From an uncultured Clostridia bacterium (GTDB lineage Bacteria > Bacillota_A > Clostridia > Christensenellales > Aristaeellaceae), in contig CAKUDW010000098.1 of assembly GCA_934645275.1 (NCBI GenBank), positions 1 through 7,200 of the forward strand: a DNA stretch of 7,200 nt, written 5' to 3'. A program made the translations under genes and the position numbers. Below are positions 1 through 5,472 of this stretch, piece after piece (the first letter of the stretch is position 1; every line of letters begins with the position of its first letter). Under the pieces are notes generated by a model, which did not search any database, had not been told where the DNA came from, and saw only the letters and a list, made by a program, of their open reading frames with translations.

Positions 1-32
1 GCGAAGGAATTCCCCTTCGCGCGCGCCTTTTT
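1..32. terminator. Hairpin with T-run at left edge, probable (bidirectional) terminator
   Basis: GCGAAGG at 1-7 pairs with CCTTCGC at 14-20 around a 6-base loop. A GC-rich stretch (21-27) and five Ts at 28-32 follow on the plus strand. Read on the minus strand, the same hairpin lies about 40 bases after the stop codon of the cysteine-rich gene, preceded by AAAAAGG. The arm GCGCGCC at 21-27 probably pairs with sequence just outside the window, which would make this a longer symmetric terminator serving convergent genes. The truncation prevents confirmation. Confidence 0.5.
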
Positions 33-57
33 ATCGGACAGATGTACGATGTAACGG

Positions 58-1047
58 TTAGGAAACGCCGGTCATCGTGCAGCCGCAGCGCGGGCAGAGC
101 GAGCCGTTCCCTGACAGGCAGGTGGTGCCGCAGTTGGAACAGGTGCAGCGCGCGCCGCTGCTGTTGCTCGCGGCCACGGAACCGCAGGTGTAGCTGCCGC
201 CAGTCGCAGCCGTGGCGGAAGCGGTATCACCATCCACTTGCTCAAAGGCGCAGGAGGACTGCGGGAACAAGGGCAGGGAGAAAAATTCATCGCATATATT
301 TTCTGCGAACTCTTCAGACGGCGGGATCTCACAGAAGCCATATGTGGGAACCATGATGTCCACCTCTGCCAGTACCTTCAGCACGACGGTGACGCAGACG
401 GTGATTTCGAAAGTGCAGGAACCGATGTAAGTGCCGGATACGCAAATTGCGCTCACAAGGCTTTCGAGCGTGAAAGGAATCACGGAATCGTCCGGAATGC
501 AGAGCAGGACGTCCTTATCCACCTTAATGGTGGCCTGTCCCATCCATTCCTGGCAACGCTGATCCACAAAGAGCACGTCGATTGGCACATCGACCGTACA
601 CTTTACGCGAGCATACTGCGGGCGATCGCACATGCGCTCGATACTGAGGTTGGAAATTGCGCCCGCCGTGGTGGACGAGCGGCAGCTCTCAAACGTCCAG
701 GAGCCATAGGGCTGGGGCAACGGGCAGCTGCTGCTTTCCGCGTTTTCCACGGCCTCGGCATGGGAAATGTTCGTGCCGCAGCTGGGGCAGGAACAGGTGC
801 ATTTGTTGTCCGTGCAGCTGCAGTTACAGGCCTTGGCGCTGGTAGACTTGCAGCTGCTGCCGGGCAGCACGGGCACGATGTTTTCGATGGAAACCACTTC
901 ATCGTCCAACTGCTGCTGAGACAGGCACGAATCGTACACGTTCTTCACCTGGAGGCACACGCGCTTGTTCAGGCCATTGAGGATGTTCCCCTTCACATCG
1001 CCGGGACAAGAATCCGCGTTCGCATTCTTGTAGGAAAAAAATGACAT
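58..1047 (-). CDS. Cysteine-rich protein with zinc-ribbon-like C-terminus, putative spore-coat/surface-associated
   Basis: The protein has 329 residues and 31 cysteines (about 9%). The start at 1047 is chosen because AGGAGGAG lies 5 bases upstream; the frame stays open to 1353 but those codons have no such site. Visible parts: an N-terminal segment (about 14-62) with Cys14, 31 and 41; a dense Cys cluster (74-90: CNCSC, CTCSCPSC); a central strand-rich domain (about 145-245) of alternating hydrophobic residues ending in VPTYGFCEIPP; a Ser/Ala/Gly/Thr-rich linker (about 270-299); and a C-terminal CxxC (303/306) and CxxC (318/321) pair typical of a zinc ribbon. There is no signal peptide or membrane helix. 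The central domain resembles, from memory, unnamed clostridial proteins often regarded as spore-coat-like or related to SPOCS/DUF3794; this is not proven. It is transcribed alone, divergently from the sigma gene. Zinc binding or disulfide cross-linking in a coat is inference. The coding call is firm, the function weak. Confidence 0.85.
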   Translation of the reverse strand: MSFFSYKNANADSCPGDVKGNILNGLNKRVCLQVKNVYDSCLSQQQLDDEVVSIENIVPVLPGSSCKSTSAKACNCSCTDNKCTCSCPSCGTNISHAEAVENAESSSCPLPQPYGSWTFESCRSSTTAGAISNLSIERMCDRPQYARVKCTVDVPIDVLFVDQRCQEWMGQATIKVDKDVLLCIPDDSVIPFTLESLVSAICVSGTYIGSCTFEITVCVTVVLKVLAEVDIMVPTYGFCEIPPSEEFAENICDEFFSLPLFPQSSCAFEQVDGDTASATAATGGSYTCGSVAASNSSGARCTCSNCGTTCLSGNGSLCPRCGCTMTGVS

Positions 1048-1052
1048 ATCCA

Positions 1053-1060
1053 CTCCTCCT
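1053..1060 (-). promoter_or_regulatory. Ribosome binding site fixing the start of the cysteine-rich gene
   Basis: The minus-strand sequence AGGAGGAG is almost a perfect complement of the 16S rRNA 3' end and lies 5 bases before the ATG at 1047-1045. It argues against any of the upstream in-frame starts as far as 1353, which would also run the gene through the divergent promoter region into the sigma gene. Confidence 0.85.
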
Positions 1061-1096
1061 TGATTCTTAGGCTGGGGGCTTTGGCCGCCCACAGTG

Positions 1097-1124
1097 CATT
1101 CTATGTCTTTCGCGGAATTGGGTG
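1097..1124 (-). promoter_or_regulatory. Candidate mother-cell (sigma-K/sigma-E-like) promoter for the cysteine-rich gene
   Basis: On the minus strand, CACC (plus positions 1121-1124) is followed by CATAGAATG (1097-1105), with 16 bases between AC and CATA. The sigma-K consensus known from Bacillus is roughly AC, 16-17 bases, CATAnnnTA; only the final base differs here. The CATAGAAT core also fits the sigma-E -10 with one mismatch. The predicted transcript start is about 40 bases before the ATG. Short motifs like this arise by chance, so this is only a candidate. It would fit a coat-like role. Confidence 0.3.
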
Positions 1125-1150
1125 CGGATTCGCGATGTTTTTGCTGGGCG

Positions 1151-1179
1151 TTGCTGAAATTCTCCGTTGTTTTTATATT
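1151..1179 (+). promoter_or_regulatory. Candidate housekeeping promoter for the sigma/sensor operon
   Basis: TTGCTG (1151-1156), a 17-base spacer and TATATT (1174-1179) match the sigma-A pattern at 3/6 and 5/6 positions. This would give an untranslated leader of about 100 bases before the sigma gene at 1286. A second weak alternative is TTGGGT (1235-1240), 17 bases, TATAGA (1258-1263). It would start transcription only about 16 bases before the ATG. Confidence 0.35.
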
Positions 1180-1197
1180 CTTGAAATGATAAACTTG

Positions 1198-1264
1198 AAT
1201 TATAGAAAAAATATTGCGGCATTTCTGCTGCATTTTGGGTTGTTCGCGCATCTTAATTATAGAA
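1198..1264 (+). repeat. Direct repeat AATTATAGAA (1198-1207 and 1255-1264) upstream of the sigma gene
   Basis: The 10-mer AATTATAGAA occurs twice with starts 57 bases apart, both in the leader/promoter region just before the sigma gene. The second copy ends 21 bases before the ATG and overlaps a possible -10 element (TATAGA). They may be duplicated promoter elements, sites for the encoded sigma factor or operator sites, or a chance repeat in an AT-rich stretch. Confidence 0.45.
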
Positions 1265-1285
1265 CGTGAAAAGGAGTGGCGGTTC

Positions 1286-1834
1286 ATGCTTAGCTGGGCA
1301 ATACTGGCCATCGAAAACGAGAGCGATCGGGAATTCATAGAGCGGCTGTACACGCAGAATTACGCGGCGATGCTGCAAAAGGCGAAGGATCTGCTGAAAA
1401 ACCATCAGCGCGCGGAGGATGCCGTGGAGGCGGTCATGCTGAAGCTGATCGACCGCATCGACCTGCTTCACCACTGCAATCAGGCCTCCCTGCGTTCGTA
1501 CCTGCTTACATGCGTCCGCAATGAAGCGATCGGACAGCTTCGCAGGGACGGCAAGCTCTACACCGGCGATGCAGAAGAGAAAATCCGCATACTGCCAGAC
1601 GAGGGCGCGGCCGTAGACGCGAAGCTTATGTACCAGGCGCAGGTGCAAGCTCTGGCAAAGGCGCTGCAGAGCCTGCCAGAGCGCGACGCGCTGGCGCTGC
1701 GCATGAAGTATTATGAATGTATGGGGGACGCAGAAATTGCCGCGATTCTGAATATTAAGGCCAGTACCGTCCGTTCACTGATTGGCCGCGTGCGCAGAAA
1801 AGTATTTGAACTTCTCATGGAGGTAGAAGCATGA
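1286..1834 (+). CDS. ECF-type sigma-70 family RNA polymerase sigma factor
   Basis: The protein has 182 residues, the usual size for a group 4 (ECF) sigma factor, with only regions 2 and 4. Region 2 spans about residues 16-85: the AEDAVEAVMLKLI stretch (43-55) matches the helix that contacts core polymerase, followed by the DNA-facing SLRSYLLTCVRNEAIGQLRR stretch (68-87). After a linker of about 35 residues, region 4 spans about 120-176. It starts with LPERDALALRMKYYECM and carries a helix-turn-helix (GDAEIAAILNIKASTVRSLIGRVRRK, about 147-172) for the -35 element. The start at 1286 is chosen because AAGGAG lies at 1271-1276, 9 bases upstream; an in-frame ATG at 1214 has no comparable site. The next gene begins inside this stop codon (ATGA), so the two products are probably made in fixed proportion. 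The regulon is unknown. The repeated motif upstream suggests possible autoregulation (inference). Confidence 0.9.
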   Translation: MLSWAILAIENESDREFIERLYTQNYAAMLQKAKDLLKNHQRAEDAVEAVMLKLIDRIDLLHHCNQASLRSYLLTCVRNEAIGQLRRDGKLYTGDAEEKIRILPDEGAAVDAKLMYQAQVQALAKALQSLPERDALALRMKYYECMGDAEIAAILNIKASTVRSLIGRVRRKVFELLMEVEA

Positions 1835-4212
1835 TGAAGCAGAATTTCTTCATTCCCAACCACAGCATGGAAGCGCTTGAAGAAGCCTACCAGGCCGCGC
1901 TGCTCAACCTCGCGTTCCAGCAAATAGAACAGGAGGAAATGGCAATGATACACGAGCGAATTCAAAATGTGGCCCGGAATCCCCAAATTGCACGGTTCGA
2001 AAAGAAGCTTGGGCGCAGATTACGCATAGAGCGCACGAAAGCGTTTCTTCAAAACAGGCTGCCGCGGGCGGCGCAGATTGCGGTTGCCCTGATCGCGGCA
2101 CTGTCTGTCAGCGTGGGCGTAGCGCTGGCCACATCCCCGGAGATACGAAGCTGGGCTGCGGGCGTACTGACGGGGATGGTCATCGAAACGCCCAGCTTTT
2201 GGGGCGACGAGCCTCTGACCGCACACATCACCGGCGGCGTGAACTACGATGGACAACTGCTGTTGGTGGAAGAAAATGAAACGCTCGTGCTGCGCGAGGA
2301 TACCGCCGCTGAGCCGATTCGCTACGAATGGAAGAACAGGGGCGCGCGCAGCTTGGCACAGCTGGCGGTCTACAACGGCAGGCTCTATGCGCTCTACAAG
2401 ACCGGCTATGTAGATTTAGCGACGCAGGAACGCACTGGCGCGGCTGGCAAATATAAGGGGCCGTCTTTTCTGGGCGACAGCTTTGACGGTTTAGGTCTCG
2501 GCCGCGTACAGCTCAAGGGGAATGGAACGTTCACCGTGGATGAACTGGCGAGCTTTGATGGCGATAAGCTGTTCGCAGACGGCACAGATGACTGCTACGT
2601 GCAAAGCGCCGCCGCCGGAAACGGAAAGCTATACTTTGCAACCGGCTATTCACTGCCCGAAACGAACGGTTTCAGCTTCAGCAACGGTCGCGCGCGCTTT
2701 TTCGCCTGCGATCTGACGGGCTTTGAGCTGACAGAACTGCCGCTGCCCATCGAAAACAGCGAAAGCCCTGATTGCGAACTATTTGGCGACGGCGAAGTAT
2801 TTCTCGCCACGTCCACGCAGGAACTGCCCGTGCAAATATGGCATATTGGCGCGAACGGCGACAGCAAATGTCTGGCCATGTTCGGCGAAGGCAATCGTCC
2901 CAACAGCTTCGCCTATTGCGCCGATACCGACACGCTCTATTTCCAGCGAGACGCTGCGATCTACGCTGCAACACACTTTGACATCGAAAATGCTGAGCGC
3001 GTGGCTCTGTCTGGCGGTAGCGAGGGTAACGGTCTACTGATTGGCGAAAACAGCTACGCCATCATCAGCGGCGATGTCGAGGTCTTCAATTTTGACGTTC
3101 AGCTTGGCGCGGTGACGGAGCTGATGGTAGGCGGCGTAATTGACGCCAGCGTGGATGCGGATTTCCGCGCGGCGAATCCCGGTCTCACGCTGATAGAGGA
3201 TTCCGATTCCATTGATAAATATGGAGAAGACTACGCGCAGGCGCTGATTTCCGGCGAAGCCACGGCGGACATTGTAGAAATGTACTCTACCGATGAAAGC
3301 CCGCTGCACAGCGCGAATTGGGGCCGGCCCATCATGGACGAGATGGTTCGCGCGGAGATCGACCGCATGCCTGAAGGCGCGCGCAAGTATGTATCGGAAG
3401 CCGATATGTACATCGCTTTTCCATGCGGCGCATTCTGCGCCTATTCCGATGTGGAGATTGTCCCCGCGTGCTGGGCACAGTCTGGGCTGGGCAAAGCGCC
3501 CGAAACCTGGCTCGAGCTGGTCGAAACGCTGGACAGGCTCTCCCACAGCGCAGCCGCGGACAAATATGCGATTTACACGGAGCATGCGAACATTAGGCAG
3601 TCGCTGACAGAGCAGCTGACGGAAAGCTTTGCAAGGAACTGGGCGGCGCGGGGCATGAAGATGGACTTCGGCGGCGCAGACTTCCGGAAGGCGATGGAGG
3701 CCCTCGAGCACATTGATTTCAACGCGCTGCGATACGTCGAAGATGATGATGCCGAAAATATATTGATCTACTGGCAAAGCGGCGGCAGTACATATGAACC
3801 GGGATATAAAGCTGAAGACAGGTGCGGCATCACGCTGAAGATACGTCCCGAGGACGCGAAAATATCGCGAGGAAGCTGCTATCTTGAGCGCATCAATCCG
3901 AACGCGAATGCGGATGCAAAGCTGGCAGCATACAGCTACATGCGCTCGAAGCTGACAAATGATGAATACGCTTCCGAGCGCCTGCGCTGGGATTTCGCCA
4001 CGCCCGCCATGGAGCTGGCGGCCTGGAGCAAGGGAGCGGCAACGCCAAAGCAAATCGAGATCTATCGCGAAAACGTAGGCGACGTCTGGCTTGGCAGGCT
4101 ATCCGGCTGGGCGGAGGAACGCCGCAATGACGCCCTTGCCGCTTATGCCAAGGACAGGATTGATTTTGCCACACTGGCAGATCGGCTCAACGAAATCTAC
4201 GCCGAGTATTGA
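1831..4212 (+). CDS. Single-pass membrane protein, putative anti-sigma factor with beta-propeller and solute-binding-protein-like sensor domains
   Basis: The protein has 793 residues. The ATG at 1831 overlaps the sigma stop, with GGAGGT at 1819-1824; a second ATG at 1834 is equally spaced. Parts: a charged cytoplasmic head, 1-80, ending in Arg/Lys-rich sequence (positive-inside); a membrane helix, about 81-101; and a long outer part. Residues about 125-425 show repeated short strands with YNGRLYAL, GNGKLYFA, GDGEVFLA and DTDTLYFQ patterns, typical of beta-propeller blades. Residues about 435-793 look like an ABC-type solute-binding protein (SBP family 1): a DFRAANPGL start, SGEATADIVEM, and APETWLELVETLDRL at 556-570. 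All ten cysteines lie outside the membrane (255, 293, 315, 347, 363, 532, 536, 547, 665, 683). No HxxxCxxC zinc anti-sigma motif is present. Anti-sigma function is inferred from the coupling to the sigma gene and the topology. It could instead be a sigma-dependent surface protein, but the absence of a lipobox and the N-terminal head argue for a regulator. Confidence 0.85.
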   Translation: MMKQNFFIPNHSMEALEEAYQAALLNLAFQQIEQEEMAMIHERIQNVARNPQIARFEKKLGRRLRIERTKAFLQNRLPRAAQIAVALIAALSVSVGVALATSPEIRSWAAGVLTGMVIETPSFWGDEPLTAHITGGVNYDGQLLLVEENETLVLREDTAAEPIRYEWKNRGARSLAQLAVYNGRLYALYKTGYVDLATQERTGAAGKYKGPSFLGDSFDGLGLGRVQLKGNGTFTVDELASFDGDKLFADGTDDCYVQSAAAGNGKLYFATGYSLPETNGFSFSNGRARFFACDLTGFELTELPLPIENSESPDCELFGDGEVFLATSTQELPVQIWHIGANGDSKCLAMFGEGNRPNSFAYCADTDTLYFQRDAAIYAATHFDIENAERVALSGGSEGNGLLIGENSYAIISGDVEVFNFDVQLGAVTELMVGGVIDASVDADFRAANPGLTLIEDSDSIDKYGEDYAQALISGEATADIVEMYSTDESPLHSANWGRPIMDEMVRAEIDRMPEGARKYVSEADMYIAFPCGAFCAYSDVEIVPACWAQSGLGKAPETWLELVETLDRLSHSAAADKYAIYTEHANIRQSLTEQLTESFARNWAARGMKMDFGGADFRKAMEALEHIDFNALRYVEDDDAENILIYWQSGGSTYEPGYKAEDRCGITLKIRPEDAKISRGSCYLERINPNANADAKLAAYSYMRSKLTNDEYASERLRWDFATPAMELAAWSKGAATPKQIEIYRENVGDVWLGRLSGWAEERRNDALAAYAKDRIDFATLADRLNEIYAEY

Positions 4213-4259
4213 TTGGAAGGAGAGCTCGAGAAGACTAAAGCCCTCTCGAGCTTCCAATC
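4211..4259. repeat. Bulged inverted repeat starting in the sensor-gene stop codon
   Basis: GATTGGAA (4211-4218), a 5-base bulge GGAGA, then GCTCGAGA (4224-4231) pair with TCTCGAGC (4244-4251) and TTCCAATC (4252-4259) around a 12-base loop. The 16 pairs are perfect apart from the bulge. No T-run follows, so it is not a classical terminator by itself. It could protect the 3' end of the sensor mRNA or act together with the terminator that immediately follows. Confidence 0.65.
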
Positions 4260-4297
4260 GTGCCCAGCGGCGTGTACGGTGGGCACGGACGTTTTTT
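4259..4297 (+). terminator. Intrinsic terminator of the sigma/sensor operon
   Basis: CGTGCCCA (4259-4266) pairs with TGGGCACG (4280-4287) around a 13-base loop. Four bases then separate the stem from six Ts at 4292-4297. The position, 47 bases after the sensor stop codon and on the correct strand, supports termination of the sigma/sensor transcript. The gap before the T-run makes it slightly less than ideal. Confidence 0.6.
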
Positions 4298-4383
4298 GCG
4301 GCGGAAAATCCTATTTTCCAGAGCAAAAATCGTTTCCATGCAGTTTTTGCGCCCGGAAATCCGAAGGATTTTAGCAAAAACTG
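4293..4383. repeat. Two tandem nested palindromes of identical size
   Basis: Copy 1 (4293-4329) is TTTTTGC, 23 bases, GCAAAAA. Its interior holds the hairpin GGAAAAT-CCT-ATTTTCC (4303-4319). Copy 2 (4344-4380, outer arms extending to CAGTTTTTGC 4341-4350 and GCAAAAACTG 4374-4383) is again TTTTTGC, exactly 23 bases, GCAAAAA. Its interior holds AAATCC-GAA-GGATTT (4357-4371). The two copies start 51 bases apart and are clearly related in sequence. GCAAAAA of copy 1 can also pair with TTTTTGC of copy 2, giving an alternative fold. This looks like a dispersed palindromic (REP-like) element placed between convergent genes; no coding function is seen. Confidence 0.7.
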
Positions 4384-4425
4384 GTGAGGGTGGCAGTGGC
4401 GGGGAGCTTGTTTCCCAGTCCACAG

Positions 4426-4451
4426 GCTTGTCAAAACCTTTTTTGACAAGC
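4426..4451. repeat. Perfect 11-bp palindrome with 4-base loop
   Basis: GCTTGTCAAAA (4426-4436) and TTTTGACAAGC (4441-4451) form a perfect stem with a CCTT loop. On the minus strand it follows directly after the terminator of the ABC operon, and its internal T-run may help end that transcript. It may also be another dispersed palindrome. Confidence 0.6.
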
Positions 4452-4453
4452 TA

Positions 4454-4491
4454 AAGAGGGGCTGCCGTTTTCTCGAACGGCAGCCCCTCTT
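4454..4491 (-). terminator. Strong hairpin terminator of the peptide ABC operon
   Basis: AAGAGGGGCTGCCGTT (4454-4469) pairs perfectly with AACGGCAGCCCCTCTT (4476-4491) around a 6-base loop, giving a 16-bp GC-rich stem. It starts 8 bases beyond the stop codon of the oppF-like gene on the minus strand. The T-run after the stem is short (CTCTTTAG on the minus strand), but the stem is very stable. The symmetry means it can also stop plus-strand transcription running from the sensor gene. Confidence 0.8.
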
Positions 4492-4499
4492 ATACATTT

Positions 4500-5471
4500 T
4501 CAGTCATTTAGCTCCAACTCATCCGCCCGATGACAGGCGACCAGGCGACCCGATACGGGGCGCAGCACGGGCACTTCCGCGCGGCAACGCTCGCAAGCAT
4601 AGGGACAGCGCGTATGGAAGCGGCAACCAGACGGTGGGTCGATGGGGCTGGGGATTTCGTCGGAGAGCAACAGGCGCTCGTCCGCACGCGCATGCGGATT
4701 CGCCTTGGGAATGGCGTTGATCAGGAAGCGCGTGTAGGGGTGCATCGGCTGGGCATAAATGGCCTGCGTGTCCCCCACCTCGCACAGGCAGCCCAGGAAC
4801 ATCACGCACACGCGATCTGAAATAAAGCGCACAACGGACAAATCATGACTGATGAACAGATAGGTCAGCCCACGTTCCTGTTGAAGCTGCTTGAGCAGGT
4901 TCAATATCTGGTTCTGCACCGAAACATCCAGCGCAGAAACCGGCTCGTCGCACACGATCAGCGACGGATCCAGCGCGATGGCGCGCGCAATGCCGATGCG
5001 CTGGCGCTGGCCGCCGGAAAACTGGTGCGGATAGCGATATAAAAACTCGCCGGGAATGCCCACTGCCTTGAGCAAATCAAGCACGCGCTGCGTGGTCTCG
5101 CCCTCGTTCGGGCAAATCTTATAGGTTTTCAGCGGCTCTGCCACGATATCTCGCACCGTCATGCGTGGATTGAGCGAGGCGTAGGGGTCCTGAAAAATCA
5201 GCTGCATGCGACGGCGATATGGGCGGAATTCGCGTTCGCTCATGTCGCTGATATCCGCACCCTCAAAGCGCAGTTTTCCCGCCGTCGGCTCCAGCAACCG
5301 AATCAATGTGCGGCCCAGTGTGGACTTGCCGCAGCCGGATTCACCCACCAATGCCAGCGTTTCGCCCCTGAAAATCTGCAATGAGACATCGGACACAGCA
5401 TGTACCCGCTTCCTGTTTTTCAGCGGAAATTCCTTGGAAAGGCCTGTGGCCTCAAGCAATACTCTATCCAT
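4500..5471 (-). CDS. Oligopeptide/dipeptide ABC transporter ATP-binding protein, OppF/DppF-like
   Basis: The protein has 323 residues, the normal length for OppF/DppF. This cytoplasmic ATPase drives import of peptides (or nickel or related solutes) through a two-permease channel, pairing with the OppD-like subunit encoded just upstream. Visible motifs: Walker [10 protein letters not shown] (43-51), Q-loop Gln94 in [10 protein letters not shown], signature FSGGQRQR (151-158), Walker B LIVCDEP with Glu176, D-loop SALD, and switch His209. The C-terminal extension typical of this family begins at about 242 (HPYTR) and contains Cys283, 289, 293 and 296 plus Cys313. A [4Fe-4S] site has been described at this position in a related DppD. 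The start has GGAGGG (5477-5482) 5 bases upstream, located inside the end of the previous gene. Only one base separates the two genes, so they are translationally coupled. The transported substrate cannot be told from the ATPase. Confidence 0.95.
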   Translation of the reverse strand: MDRVLLEATGLSKEFPLKNRKRVHAVSDVSLQIFRGETLALVGESGCGKSTLGRTLIRLLEPTAGKLRFEGADISDMSEREFRPYRRRMQLIFQDPYASLNPRMTVRDIVAEPLKTYKICPNEGETTQRVLDLLKAVGIPGEFLYRYPHQFSGGQRQRIGIARAIALDPSLIVCDEPVSALDVSVQNQILNLLKQLQQERGLTYLFISHDLSVVRFISDRVCVMFLGCLCEVGDTQAIYAQPMHPYTRFLINAIPKANPHARADERLLLSDEIPSPIDPPSGCRFHTRCPYACERCRAEVPVLRPVSGRLVACHRADELELND

Positions 5472-5472
5472 A

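Noticed and set aside
238..1044. A long plus-strand open frame (268 codons) antisense to the cysteine-rich gene
   Set aside because: It has no good ribosome binding site and a low-complexity Ala/Gly/His-rich translation. The minus-strand frame has a near-perfect ribosome binding site and a structured Cys pattern.
1214..1285. Earlier in-frame ATG for the sigma factor at 1214
   Set aside because: No ribosome binding site precedes it, and the added residues do not resemble sigma region 2. The ATG at 1286 follows AAGGAG.
1048..1353. N-terminal extension of the cysteine-rich protein to an upstream Met at 1353
   Set aside because: It would cross the whole divergent promoter region and overlap the sigma gene. 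The start at 1047 has AGGAGGAG at the right distance.
3034..4053. A 339-codon minus-strand open frame antisense to the sensor gene
   Set aside because: It is the mirror of a GC-rich coding region. Its translation has no recognisable domain, whereas the plus frame shows a membrane helix and SBP-like motifs and is coupled to the sigma gene.
4293..4383. CRISPR array
   Set aside because: There are only two copies, each internally palindromic, with a 14-base gap between them, diverged interiors and no cas genes.
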